DNA from: Desulfurococcales archaeon ex4484_217_1
Lineage (GTDB): Archaea > Thermoproteota > Thermoprotei_A > EX4484-217-1
NCBI GenBank assembly: GCA_002254745.1
Contig: NJED01000038.1
Location: 1-11,319 of the forward strand
Direction: 5' to 3'
DNA length: 11,319 nt
The first letter of the stretch is position 1; each line of letters begins with the position of its first letter. The notes under the pieces are model-generated. The model was not told where the DNA came from. It did no database searches and saw nothing but the letters and a program-made list of their open reading frames with translations. The position numbers were made by a program, and so were the translations under genes. This document shows, piece by piece, positions 1 to 7,011 of the stretch.

Positions 1-293
1 AATATCTGGTTTTCAGGATCTTGGAAAACTATTCCAACAGTTCTCGATAATTCAGCTACAGTACAATACCTTGTATCCTTGCCTTTAACGGAAACTTTTC
101 CTTCTAATCTACCTCCATAAAGATGGGGTATTATACCGTTAAACGTTTTAACTAATGTAGACTTACCGCTACCGCTTGGACCTGTTATTAATAGGAAATC
201 ACCCCTGTCAATTTTCAAGCTAATATTGGCTAAAGCAGGTTTTGAGCTGCCAGGGTAATAGTACGTTAAATTATCAACTTCAATTACAGTCAT
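1..293 (-). CDS. ECF-type ABC transporter ATPase, N-terminal part (runs off window)
   Basis: ATP-hydrolysing subunit of an ABC importer, most like the EcfA/CbiO ATPases that power energy-coupling-factor uptake of vitamins or metal ions at the cytoplasmic face of the membrane. The 97 visible residues start MTVIEVDNLTYYYPG, with an aromatic A-loop, then Walker A GPSGSGKST (38-46), the NGIIPHLYGGRLEG segment typical of ECF ATPases, and the Q-loop FQDPENQ (90-96). The signature motif, Walker B and the substrate partners lie outside. The ATG follows AGAAGG in the upstream DNA. It lies 20 bases after the probable true end of the DHH gene, so it is probably the next operon member. The substrate cannot be told. 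The family call is firm; ECF rather than another ABC class is inference from the Q-loop and post-Walker segment. Confidence 0.88.
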   Translation of the reverse strand, partial: MTVIEVDNLTYYYPGSSKPALANISLKIDRGDFLLITGPSGSGKSTLVKTFNGIIPHLYGGRLEGKVSVKGKDTRYCTVAELSRTVGIVFQDPENQI

Positions 294-312
294 AGCCTTC
301 TTGCCCTCTACT

Positions 313-408
313 CTAGGGCCTTAAAGGTGTTAGTTTTAGTCCTTTATTTTCAAGTGTTTTAGAGAGTATTTTAATTATCAAGCCTTTAACATGATCAATA
401 GTTACATT
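313..408 (-). other. Out-of-frame continuation of the DHH protein C-terminus
   Basis: Moving back one base after the GAA codon near 409 opens a frame reading NVTIDHVKGLIIKILSKTLE and on to a TAG at 313-315, about 31 residues. This is an amphipathic helix of the type that ends DHHA1 domains, it joins GGGHDAAAGAE without a gap, and it leaves only 19 bases before the next gene. One missing A in the GAAA run would explain it. It could be a sequencing error, a real mutation, or less likely programmed -1 frameshifting. Confidence 0.7.
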
Positions 409-1322
409 TCTGCTCCTGCTGCAGCATCATGTCCTCCGCCAGTACCTCCCATGAGCTCCCCCAGTTTTACCATAACATCTCTGCCTAGGTGAATACCTAA
501 ACGCTTAATTATGTTTTGTTTTGCCCTAGCAGAAATTCTTACTGTATCATTTTCTGAAATTACAAAAGCCATATCGGCTCCTAGGTCGAGAATTGCCCTG
601 GCAGCACTTGCTTCATACGCTCCAACATTAGTTACTGCTATTAAATAGTCTCCTGCTTTGTAGAGATCCATTCTCCTAGATGCTTTCAGCCTAGCTATTT
701 TCTCTGAAACATCCATAGGAGCCTTAATAATACCAGCTAAACTTCTATACTCTCCTACTATTTCGAGAAGCTCTCCAGCCACTTTAAACGTTAGAGGTCT
801 TGCTATGCTAAATTGTCGTGTATCATATAATATTGCTACAAGAAGGTATTGAGCAACATCCTTGGATATGTGAACACCGCATTCTTTGTAAAGTTGGTAA
901 ACAAGCTCTGCAGTAGATTTCGCATTGGAATCAACATACAAAATGGCTTTCTTCAAGAAAAAGTCGTGAGTAAAGTGGTGGTCTATTAAGACTATCTTAA
1001 TATTATTCTTTGAAATAAGCTCCACGTATTCGCCAAGTTGCTCTGGAGAACCAGTATCTACAATAAATACTAAATCGTACTCTTTATCCTTAATCCCCTT
1101 ACTTAAATAGTCTACCTTCATGGAAAAATATTCAACAACTCTCTTAGTAGCAGCACTAATACTCTCAGGGAAGTATAGGTCTGCTTTTGCCCCACATAAC
1201 TTCTCCACAAGCTTAAGAATAGCATAGGCTGAGAAGAAAGCATCGGGATCAGCATTTTTATGTGTAACTATGGCTATAGATTTCGACGAGGAAATTAACT
1301 TACATATTTCACTTTTTAACAT
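402..1322 (-). CDS. DHH-family phosphoesterase (RecJ/NrnA-like), apparent C-terminal frameshift
   Basis: Predicted Mn2+-dependent phosphodiesterase of the DHH/DHHA1 superfamily, which contains RecJ exonucleases, nano-RNases and cyclic dinucleotide hydrolases; the substrate here is unknown. Visible motifs are I THKNADPDAFFSA (20-32), II VDTG (88-91), III DHH (114-116), a fourth acidic region at LLVAILYDTRQF, and the DHHA1 glycine-rich GGGHDAAAG (295-303). The frame stops only three residues later, although DHHA1 domains normally continue with a helix; that helix is readable in another frame down to 313. The ATG start overlaps the end of the DUF3194 gene by 14 bases, indicating translational coupling. 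Genes of this type often close the exosome superoperon, so a role in degrading short RNA is plausible but unproven. Confidence 0.9.
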   Translation of the reverse strand: MLKSEICKLISSSKSIAIVTHKNADPDAFFSAYAILKLVEKLCGAKADLYFPESISAATKRVVEYFSMKVDYLSKGIKDKEYDLVFIVDTGSPEQLGEYVELISKNNIKIVLIDHHFTHDFFLKKAILYVDSNAKSTAELVYQLYKECGVHISKDVAQYLLVAILYDTRQFSIARPLTFKVAGELLEIVGEYRSLAGIIKAPMDVSEKIARLKASRRMDLYKAGDYLIAVTNVGAYEASAARAILDLGADMAFVISENDTVRISARAKQNIIKRLGIHLGRDVMVKLGELMGGTGGGHDAAAGAEM

Positions 1323-1626
1323 ATTTCAACAACCTGCTTTCAATAGTTTTAGCGGCTTCTTCTATGGCGGTATCTATTATGTTATCGTATTCTATCTCTA
1401 AAAACCTAGGAGCAGAAAATGTAACGTCTATTGTGAAAGTTAATTTATCATTTTTATCTACAACTATGGTTATATTCAAGTCACTAACTAACTTACCACC
1501 GATACTTTTCACTATGCAGTTTCTTATAATTTCCTCTGCTTCAAGAATAATATTTGATATTATGTCTTCGTTTATTCTATCTAGGTCTAAGTTTAGGACT
1601 ACGATGTCACGCTCTCTTTTAACCAC
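1309..1626 (-). CDS. DUF3194-family protein
   Basis: Small acidic-basic mixed protein of 105 residues matching the archaeal DUF3194 family, which is found next to prefoldin beta in this superoperon. Function is not established. The sequence reads as an alpha/beta fold: an N-terminal helical part (RINEDIISNIILEAEEIIRN), a central beta stretch (LNITIVVDKNDKLTFTIDVTFSAP) and a C-terminal helix (IDTAIEEAAKTIESRLLKYV). No catalytic motif, metal site or membrane segment is visible. The start is GTG, chosen because GGTG lies 7 bases upstream. Its TGA lies inside the DHH gene start. The family call rests on my memory of the profile and on gene order. Confidence 0.75.
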   Translation of the reverse strand: MVKRERDIVVLNLDLDRINEDIISNIILEAEEIIRNCIVKSIGGKLVSDLNITIVVDKNDKLTFTIDVTFSAPRFLEIEYDNIIDTAIEEAAKTIESRLLKYVKK

Positions 1627-1672
1627 AAATAAACACCAAAGCTTAGTTAGAACAGTATTAGGTTTCTAATCC

Positions 1673-1915
1673 TTATGTTCGTCTATATGTTTTCATTAGT
1701 TCCTCAGTAACTTTCTTTCTCAAATCTTCAAACTGTTTCTGTAGAAAACTTTCTTGCTTCTCCAAAGTCCTCTTCCTTAACTCTAAAATCTCCTTCTTCT
1801 CTGTTAACTCCTTCATTAAATCTTCTTTAGATGTCTTTACGAGTATTAACTGTTCCTGAAGCTGCTGTAATTGAGCTATTCTTGTTTGTAATTCAGGAGG
1901 TATTCTTTCAGCCAT
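1673..1915 (-). CDS. pfdB: Prefoldin beta subunit, internally shortened
   Basis: Subunit of the hexameric prefoldin chaperone, which holds unfolded proteins between coiled-coil tentacles and passes them to the thermosome. The protein starts MAERIPPELQ, the classic beta-subunit N-terminus, at an ATG that overlaps the Pcc1 stop by eight bases; an upstream GTG-type extension is not needed. It is only 80 residues, against about 115-125 for the family. The N-terminal helix (QLQQLQEQ) runs straight into LILVKTSKEDLMKEL, which corresponds to the exit strand of the beta hairpin and the second helix. The rest of helix 1 and the first hairpin strand, including the usual DDAVVYKxVG-like segment, are absent, roughly 40 residues, without a frame break. 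Whether it still assembles is unclear. Confidence 0.85.
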   Translation of the reverse strand: MAERIPPELQTRIAQLQQLQEQLILVKTSKEDLMKELTEKKEILELRKRTLEKQESFLQKQFEDLRKKVTEELMKTYRRT

Positions 1916-2171
1916 GCTTTTCCACTTCCCTAACATACTTAACTGTCTTCAATATACTTGAAAACCACGATAAATAAGAATTTAACGCTGCTCTTAAACT
2001 CGATGTACTATCTGCTTCGATAGTTAACTCTATTAAATTGTTTTCTTTAATTATGGATGCTTTAGTTCTTTCCGTAGGCATGCTTTTCGCTTCTGGAAGG
2101 ACAGCTTCATAAATTATCCGTGCTTCTTCTTCACTATCAAATTCTAGGACGATTCGAGCTTTCCTCTTCAT
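1908..2171 (-). CDS. pcc1: KEOPS complex subunit Pcc1
   Basis: Dimerisation subunit of the KEOPS complex (Kae1-Bud32-Cgi121-Pcc1), which transfers threonylcarbamoyl to A37 of ANN-decoding tRNAs. The 87 residues fit the family length. The pattern is beta (KARIVLEFDSEEEARIIYEAVLPEA), a turn with PTERTKASI, a second strand pair (NNLIELTIEADS), then the long helix SLRAALNSYLSWFSSILKTVK with the conserved LRAALNSYLxW core. The ATG overlaps the Brix stop as ATGA, and the stop overlaps prefoldin beta. Linkage of Pcc1 to a Brix protein and prefoldin is standard in archaea. Confidence 0.93.
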   Translation of the reverse strand: MKRKARIVLEFDSEEEARIIYEAVLPEAKSMPTERTKASIIKENNLIELTIEADSTSSLRAALNSYLSWFSSILKTVKYVREVEKHG

Positions 2172-2719
2172 ATATTATTACCTTTAACTTCTTTTATTTT
2201 CAATATTGGGCCAACTATTTTATTTATCGAGGGATTAATGAAAAGTAAGAGCACTGTTTTGTTTCTGGGCTTTAAGGAAACTATAACGTCGAATTCTCTT
2301 TTCAAATTTTCATCGTAAAGTATTTTAGCATTGAAACTGAAGGTTATTTTCTCAACAAGTACTGCTAATTCTTCTTCATGAAACTCTACAGCAATACTTT
2401 CAGGGTTATAGACTTTAGAAACATTGGTTAACTCTCTCCATAAGGCAACACCTGCTAAGTTGAACGTTACATACTCTTTCAGTTTTTTACCCTCAACAAC
2501 GTATACTTTTAGTGCTGAAGGATTACCTTTTCTCTCATGTACAACAATTAATCTATTAGCATTAATTGTTAGAGCATCTATGAGTAAGTCAGTTAACGTC
2601 TTTTTCCCTCTATTTATCTTCACAGAAAAAGGTAATACTGAAGATAATTCTTTAACAAAAGTTCTTGTTCTTGGAGAAGGCCTATGAGATGTAGTTACTA
2701 TGATTTTCTTTTTAACCAT
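2168..2719 (-). CDS. Brix-domain ribosome biogenesis protein (archaeal IMP4/Mil type)
   Basis: Predicted rRNA-binding assembly factor of the Brix/Imp4 superfamily, acting in pre-rRNA processing or ribosome assembly. The N-terminus KIIVTTSHRPSPRTRTFVKEL is the characteristic opening, with the TSRxPSxRTRxFxKEL-like pattern; then follow GKKTLTDLLIDAL, ANRLIVVHERKGNPSALKVYVV, and a second half-repeat with FHEEELAVLVEKITF. At 183 residues it is the usual size for the archaeal single-domain form. It starts three bases after the L37Ae stop; the usual Rpo12 (rpoP) gene is not between them. Family assignment is confident; the precise step in ribosome assembly is not known. Confidence 0.9.
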   Translation of the reverse strand: MVKKKIIVTTSHRPSPRTRTFVKELSSVLPFSVKINRGKKTLTDLLIDALTINANRLIVVHERKGNPSALKVYVVEGKKLKEYVTFNLAGVALWRELTNVSKVYNPESIAVEFHEEELAVLVEKITFSFNAKILYDENLKREFDVIVSLKPRNKTVLLLFINPSINKIVGPILKIKEVKGNNI

Positions 2720-2722
2720 GGT

Positions 2723-2986
2723 CTACTCTTTCCTAACAATAATAGGCGGGAAAAACTTATTCAACCCTGTTCTAGGCACGTAAGCTCCTCCAGCAAATAC
2801 TGCTCCACATTTTCTACATTTCCATATGCCTACACTAACTCTGTAAATCCTACCCTTTACTCCGCAGAAAGGACACGTATGCGGTGCATATCTTTTCTCC
2901 AATATTTCTTTAACCTTCTTTCTTAAGGTAGATCCGTATCTAGCACCATATCGGCCAGCTATACCAACAACTTTCGTCCTACCCAT
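2723..2986 (-). CDS. rpl37ae: 50S ribosomal protein L37Ae
   Basis: Zinc-binding protein of the large ribosomal subunit (eL43). At 87 residues it is full length. The C4 zinc site is C38, C41, C57 and C60, in HTCPFCG and KCRKCG, framed by the conserved VSVGIWKC and FAGGAYVP stretches; the basic N-terminus RTKVVGIAGRYGARYG binds rRNA. The ATG has AAGAGG nine bases upstream. It follows Rrp42 after 73 bases, a gap that may hold its own promoter, and it leads the Brix-Pcc1-prefoldin block. Confidence 0.97.
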   Translation of the reverse strand: MGRTKVVGIAGRYGARYGSTLRKKVKEILEKRYAPHTCPFCGVKGRIYRVSVGIWKCRKCGAVFAGGAYVPRTGLNKFFPPIIVRKE

Positions 2987-3040
2987 AATTAAAGCCTCTT
3001 AACGTGCTATTTGTGGTCTAGAAAGTGTAGTAGGTTTTAG

Positions 3041-3050
3041 TTTAAAAAAT
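3041..3050 (-). promoter_or_regulatory. Possible internal TATA box for the L37Ae block
   Basis: ATTTTTTAAA on the minus strand lies about 55 bases before the L37Ae ATG, inside the largest gap between rrp42 and the end of the operon. A start point near 3018 would leave a leader of about 30 bases containing the AAGAGG site. The region is AT-rich, so this could be chance. Confidence 0.35.
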
Positions 3051-3060
3051 TATTGGTTAA

Positions 3061-3870
3061 CTATTTTCTTATACTTCTTATCGCTTCGTTTATTTTATCA
3101 AATAACGTTTTAGAAGCTTCCTTAGCTATCTTTACCGCTTCAATAACCTCATTTAATGCAAACGTTCCTGAGCCCATTTTCTGCATTCCCGCTATTCTAC
3201 CATCCTCTGAAATGGATATTGCTAATCTACAGTCAAGCACTTGTTCCTCATCTATGTTAGGATCAACTATGAATTTCCCATTAACTTTACCTACGCTAAC
3301 AGTAACTACTTTGTTCGTTATGGGTAATGGTTCACTTACTTCCTTATTTAGCTCAACTGTTTTACCGTCCTCCTTAATCACTGCTTTAGGTATTCTTGCT
3401 GTTAATAGAGTTGTTATGGCAGCTAACATTGATGTGTCAAGTAAGTTACCGTCATGGTCGAAAACGTATATGTCGAGCCATAGAATGTAAACTTTTTCGC
3501 CGGGAATTATAGCTAGTTTTTCTAAATCAATTACTTTTAGCTCTCTTATACTTCTGTCTATAACTCTAGCAAGCTCTATAGCGTTTTCGTCTGGTGGTCC
3601 AGGCTCGAATGTTGGTGAAGCGAAGGGTACGAACTCAGCGTTTACTGTTATAACTCCGCAATTAGGTGTGTCAGGATATGGTGTACCTATTCCTACTTTT
3701 AACCCAGCTATTACTAATGTACCCCCTATTTTAGCGTATGCTGATCCTTCAGCTTTAGCTATATAGTTGGGTATTATGGTTATTTCACGATACTCGTTAA
3801 GTTTTCTTCCATCAACTCTTAGACCTTTCTTTATGAGCGAGACTATGGACGATTTCTTTAACCTAGACAA
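3061..3870 (-). CDS. rrp42: Exosome core subunit Rrp42
   Basis: Non-catalytic RNase PH-fold subunit that alternates with Rrp41 in the hexameric ring of the archaeal exosome, which degrades and tails RNA 3' ends in the cytoplasm using phosphate or ADP. The 269 residues are full length: GLRVDGRKLNEYREI near the N-terminus, the first RNase PH half (GSAYAKIGGTLVIAG), ASPTFEPGPPDENAIELARVIDR, then WLDIYVFDHDGNLLDTSMLAA and the C-terminal half with GSGTFALNEVIEAV. The start is TTG, with its first codons overlapping the Rrp41 end by 13 bases; no better ATG exists before the conserved GLRVDGR. The ring position is known from the family, while assembly here is inferred. Confidence 0.95.
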   Translation of the reverse strand: MSRLKKSSIVSLIKKGLRVDGRKLNEYREITIIPNYIAKAEGSAYAKIGGTLVIAGLKVGIGTPYPDTPNCGVITVNAEFVPFASPTFEPGPPDENAIELARVIDRSIRELKVIDLEKLAIIPGEKVYILWLDIYVFDHDGNLLDTSMLAAITTLLTARIPKAVIKEDGKTVELNKEVSEPLPITNKVVTVSVGKVNGKFIVDPNIDEEQVLDCRLAISISEDGRIAGMQKMGSGTFALNEVIEAVKIAKEASKTLFDKINEAIRSIRK

Positions 3871-4574
3871 TATTTTCTCATGAGAGCTTGCTTCTCTATC
3901 TCATAGAGCTGCACTATACCTTTCTGAGCTAACTTAAGTGCTTCATAAAATTCTTCCTCCGTTAGTACCCCGTTAAGCTGTAGTAGAACTATTTCGCCTA
4001 GGTTTGGCATCATAGCTATGGGCATGTCTGCTTCGCCGAACTCGTCTTCAACTTGGTTTATGTCTAAAACTAATGTTCCATTAACTTTGCCTACAGCTAC
4101 TGCTGCGATGAGATCTCTCATAGGTATCCCGGCATCAGCCAGTGCTAGAGATGCTGCCATAAGACCTGCTGTTCTAGTTCCGGCATCCGCCTGTATTACT
4201 TCTATGAAAACGTCTATTGTTGTTCTGGGGTAGAGTTCTACAAAAATAACGGATTCTAAAGCTTCTCTAATGACTTTTGAAAGCTCTATTTCTCTCCTAG
4301 TAGGTGCTGGTGATTTCCTTTCATCAGTAGAGTAGGGTACCATGTGGTATCTTGTTCTTAAAATAGCTCTATCAGGTAATGTTAAGTGTTTAGGATGAAT
4401 TTCTCTTGGACCGTAAACCGCAGCTAAAACCCTAGTGTTTCCTTGCTCAACATATGCTGACCCATCGGCGTTTTTTAACACGCCAACTTCCATTTTTACC
4501 GGTCTTAGTTCACCAGGCTTTCTCCCATCCACTCTTAACCCATTTTCATCAATTAACTTTATTTTCCCTATCAC
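3858..4574 (-). CDS. rrp41: Exosome catalytic subunit Rrp41
   Basis: Phosphorolytic 3'-5' exoribonuclease subunit of the exosome ring. At 238 residues it has the full RNase PH fold: ENGLRVDGRKPGELRP, GSAYVEQGNTRVLAAVYGP, the arginine-rich RNA path around 69-103, the phosphate-binding QADAGTRTAG (128-137), and GEADMPIAMMPN with D183 as the likely catalytic acid, equivalent to D182 of the Sulfolobus enzyme. The start is GTG in a GTGA overlap with the Rrp4 stop, with GAGGT eight bases upstream. Nothing in the active site is missing. Confidence 0.97.
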   Translation of the reverse strand: MIGKIKLIDENGLRVDGRKPGELRPVKMEVGVLKNADGSAYVEQGNTRVLAAVYGPREIHPKHLTLPDRAILRTRYHMVPYSTDERKSPAPTRREIELSKVIREALESVIFVELYPRTTIDVFIEVIQADAGTRTAGLMAASLALADAGIPMRDLIAAVAVGKVNGTLVLDINQVEDEFGEADMPIAMMPNLGEIVLLQLNGVLTEEEFYEALKLAQKGIVQLYEIEKQALMRKYCLG

Positions 4575-5287
4575 TTTGTAAGACCTCTTTTCCTTAATTC
4601 TTCTCTAATGAACATTTTAACGCGGTCTGTTAGCCCGGAAGTATGGGTTTCCCGTTCAATTTTCTTAATAGCTAGTACAGCTACTTCCTCATGAACTGGT
4701 GTGGGACCTATAATCCATATTCTACCATTTAAACCTATAGTTATCTGGCATTTAGTTTCTTCCTTAACCATGTTTATCATAGAACCTCTCCTACCTATGA
4801 CTCTTGGCACTCTCGAAGGTACTATTTCCACGATTACTCCTTTAGTTATTTTACCTAGTCCTTTACCTTTAACTGTTAATACAGGGTTCCTTGTACGGTC
4901 AAATTGGCTTATTTTAGATAAGACTAAATCCCCTATGTCTAAATGTCTTCTCAAATTGTCTTTTAGAGGATTAAATGGCTTATTTAGTACATCGCTTGCA
5001 TGGAGTATTGCTAAATAGGGCGATCTAATATCGACAGTCCATGAAGTTAAACCTGTGTCTACAATCATACCTATAACTATATCGTCGACTTTGGGGAAAT
5101 AGAATCCTTCAAGAGCTATAACTGACAACTTTTTACCCTCTTGTATGTCTGCAAGACCAATAACTGATGAATAGTATTTGTCACCAACCCTGTATATGGT
5201 ATGTTGGGCTTTAACCTCCACATCCTTACCTTCAGCTAATAGCTGACCCGGTAAAACTATTTGTCTATGCTGTACAAGTATAGGCAT
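4571..5287 (-). CDS. rrp4: Exosome RNA-binding cap subunit Rrp4
   Basis: Cap protein that sits on the Rrp41-Rrp42 ring and guides RNA into the channel. Three domains are visible in 238 residues: N-terminal domain (IVLPGQLLAEGKDVEVKAQHT, 10-60), S1 domain (about 66-130, VDDIVIGMIVDTGLTSWTVDI), and a KH domain (about 150-215) with the GxxG-type loop GRRG at 165-168. The ATG is preceded by a perfect GGTGAT five bases upstream, inside the end of the SBDS gene. SBDS-Rrp4-Rrp41-Rrp42 is the standard archaeal order. Confidence 0.96.
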   Translation of the reverse strand: MPILVQHRQIVLPGQLLAEGKDVEVKAQHTIYRVGDKYYSSVIGLADIQEGKKLSVIALEGFYFPKVDDIVIGMIVDTGLTSWTVDIRSPYLAILHASDVLNKPFNPLKDNLRRHLDIGDLVLSKISQFDRTRNPVLTVKGKGLGKITKGVIVEIVPSRVPRVIGRRGSMINMVKEETKCQITIGLNGRIWIIGPTPVHEEVAVLAIKKIERETHTSGLTDRVKMFIREELRKRGLTK

Positions 5288-5293
5288 TGACTA

Positions 5294-6001
5294 TCACCAT
5301 TTAGTTTCAACTATTTTTACTATACCTGCTCCTTTCGAAACTGAATTAACTTTATCTATGAGTGTTTGTTGCATCCCGGCAGGTATTTCAAGTTCCATAA
5401 ATAAGCTTCCATCACTCAGCCAGCTGACCCTTTTCACGTCACCTAGGCTAGCTAAAACACCATATGCTCTAGAAGAGTAAGGTGGTGGGATTTTAACTCT
5501 AACTATAGCTTTAGCTATTTTTATTGGTAGAACTCTACTTAGTTTCTTAATTATTTCTAATGCTTGCGATTCCGGATCCTTGAAAGGATCAATACCTGCT
5601 CTTATTTGCTCTAAAGCCAGCTCTATCCTCCTAGGTGGATGAGGAAGTTTAGTTCTAGGGTCAATACAGTTTCTAGATATGAAATCTATTATTTTCCTTT
5701 TCTTAGCCTCTATTAGCTTTCTTCTTTGCTCTGTTGTAAGCTGTAATTCTCCTTTTCTCAAAATCTCTTCAGCAACCTTGTATATGTCTATTGTACCGAA
5801 AACCCTCTTAACAGCTTCTTCCGAGGCCTTTAATCCTTTCCTAGCATCTTTGTATATGAAGTCACCTACAAGAATTTCTCTAATATCTATTTTAGCCCCG
5901 CTCTTAAATTCAAATGCCAAATCGGGTTTAACTAGAATTTCAAATCTATGCCCATGGGATTCTAGTCTTGCAATAACATACTCGGTTTTCTTAGTGCCCA
6001 A
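5294..6001 (-). CDS. sbds: SBDS family ribosome maturation protein
   Basis: Archaeal orthologue of the Shwachman-Bodian-Diamond protein, which in eukaryotes works with a GTPase to release the anti-association factor eIF6 from the 60S subunit; archaea carry the same pair. The 235 residues cover the N-terminal FYSH domain (HRFEILVKPDLAFEFKSG and VGDFIYKDARKG, 1-95), the helical domain II with LTTEQRRKLIEAKKRKIIDFISRNCIDP, and the ferredoxin-like domain III (IPPPYSSRAYGVLASLG onward). The start is TTG with AGGCTGAT just upstream; no ATG is available before the conserved N-terminus. It follows psmA by 50 bases. Confidence 0.95.
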   Translation of the reverse strand: MGTKKTEYVIARLESHGHRFEILVKPDLAFEFKSGAKIDIREILVGDFIYKDARKGLKASEEAVKRVFGTIDIYKVAEEILRKGELQLTTEQRRKLIEAKKRKIIDFISRNCIDPRTKLPHPPRRIELALEQIRAGIDPFKDPESQALEIIKKLSRVLPIKIAKAIVRVKIPPPYSSRAYGVLASLGDVKRVSWLSDGSLFMELEIPAGMQQTLIDKVNSVSKGAGIVKIVETKW

Positions 6002-6051
6002 TGCTATCAGCCTACGCTAAACTATGTTTACTCTTTATTTCTGAAATAGTG

Positions 6052-6774
6052 TTAACCTTTAATCTTAGATATGTACTCGGAAATTTCACTTATCGAAAGC
6101 TTCTTAAAAATGGGTTCTTCTTTACTTACATAGCCTATTTCCAAATACTCAGGACCTAGTTCCTCCTTAGAAGCTTCCATAAGCGTTTTAATAGCTAATG
6201 TTATGAGTTCGCTTATTGTTAGTTCTTGCTTATAGTGTTTCTCAAGGTATTCATTAGCAGCCTGACCTTCCGCTCCAATAGCTACGGCAAAGTAACTCAT
6301 ATATTGCCCACTAGGTTCAGTCATGAAAAGCCTAGGCCCACCATCATCAACTCCGCCTATTATTAAGGCTACTCCGAAGGGTCTTACGCCAGCATGTTGA
6401 GTATAGCTTTGCTTTACATCACATATTCTCCTAGTTAAGAGTTCTATACTTATTTTTTCGTCGTATAGTAGCTTATGCTGTATAGCTCTTAACCTAGCGT
6501 AGTCTACTAGAACTCTACCATCTGAAGCGAAACCGGCAAAAGTCATTCCGATATGATCATCTATCTTAAATACTTTCTCAATACCTGAAAAGTCCATTAA
6601 AGGTAAAACTTTTCTTTTAATAGCTGCTAGAACAACACCATGTTTAGACCTAATGCCTAAAGTAGTCCAGCCTCTTCTAACAGCTTCGAAAGCATATTCA
6701 ACCTGGTATAGTTTACCATCAGGTGAAAATACTGTTATAGCTCTATCGTAACCCATTGTCGTTGGAGGGAACAT
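6052..6774 (-). CDS. psmA: Proteasome alpha subunit
   Basis: Outer-ring subunit of the 20S proteasome; its N-terminus gates substrate entry and binds PAN or Cdc48 ATPases. At 240 residues it is full length. The N-terminal gate has YDR at 9-11 followed by AITVFSPDGKLYQVEYAFEA, the alpha-type signature, and later VRPFGVALIIGG, MTEPSGQYMSY and AIGAEGQAA. It lacks an N-terminal Thr nucleophile, as alpha subunits do. The ATG has GAGGAGTG five bases upstream and its own promoter, so it probably heads a transcript with SBDS and the exosome genes. No beta subunit is in the window. Confidence 0.97.
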   Translation of the reverse strand: MFPPTTMGYDRAITVFSPDGKLYQVEYAFEAVRRGWTTLGIRSKHGVVLAAIKRKVLPLMDFSGIEKVFKIDDHIGMTFAGFASDGRVLVDYARLRAIQHKLLYDEKISIELLTRRICDVKQSYTQHAGVRPFGVALIIGGVDDGGPRLFMTEPSGQYMSYFAVAIGAEGQAANEYLEKHYKQELTISELITLAIKTLMEASKEELGPEYLEIGYVSKEEPIFKKLSISEISEYISKIKG

Positions 6775-6779
6775 TTCAG

Positions 6780-6826
6780 CACTCCTCTATATTTACTTTT
6801 GGACTCTACATCTAAAGTTTATAGAG
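6780..6826 (-). promoter_or_regulatory. psmA promoter and strong ribosome binding site
   Basis: TATAAA on the minus strand at 6823-6818 would give a start near 6794 and a leader of about 20 bases, with GAGGAGTG at 6787-6780 complementary to the 16S 3' end. A second AT-rich element (TATATTTACA, about 6838-6829) lies just upstream. The break from the preceding genes by over 400 bases supports a new transcript. Confidence 0.55.
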
Positions 6827-6877
6827 GTGTAAATATACCTTACCACAGTTTACTGTTATCGTATATTTTAAACGTTA

Positions 6878-6937
6878 TGTCAGCTGGTAGTCCCTCAATC
6901 ACATTCTCATTAATTAACCGGGGAATTCATCATCCAC
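6878..6937 (-). ncRNA. C/D box sRNA, guide matches 16S rRNA 790 loop
   Basis: Archaeal 2'-O-methylation guide RNA of the type bound by L7Ae, Nop5 and fibrillarin. On the minus strand: C box ATGATGA (6933-6927), a degenerate D' such as ATGA (6910-6907), C' GTGATTG (6902-6896), a 12-base guide AGGGACTACCAG (6895-6884) and D box CTGA (6883-6880). The spacing of the C'-guide-D half is exact. The guide is complementary to CUGGUAGUCC, the near-universal 16S stretch at E. coli 797-806. The D+5 rule points to U801 (E. coli numbering). An AAGTTTAAACTT TATA candidate lies about 27 bases upstream of the RNA 5' end. The D' half is weak, and no terminal stem is evident. Confidence 0.7.
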
Positions 6938-6958
6938 CTAACTAGTATCCATATAATG

Positions 6959-6970
6959 AAGTTTAAACTT
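6959..6970 (-). promoter_or_regulatory. TATA box candidate for the 16S-guide sRNA
   Basis: AAGTTTAAACTT is a perfect 12-bp palindrome whose TTTAAA core lies about 27 bases before the expected 5' end of the sRNA, the spacing of an archaeal TATA box. Being symmetric, it gives no direction by itself. Confidence 0.45.
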
Positions 6971-7011
6971 ATTGCCTACATAAATGTAATTTAGTCTAAA
7001 CATTTAGCTTT

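Noticed and set aside
1673..1936. Longer prefoldin beta start adding MLGKWKS
   Set aside because: MAERIPPELQ is the family N-terminus and its ATG makes the typical short overlap with the Pcc1 stop.
3053..3490. 145-codon plus-strand open frame across rrp42
   Set aside because: It is antisense to a fully conserved exosome gene and its translation is low-complexity Ser/Leu-rich with no family pattern.
6911..6926. D' guide of the 16S sRNA looks like the 5' end of archaeal 16S rRNA
   Set aside because: The likeness is in the sense direction, not antisense, so it cannot guide methylation and is likely chance.
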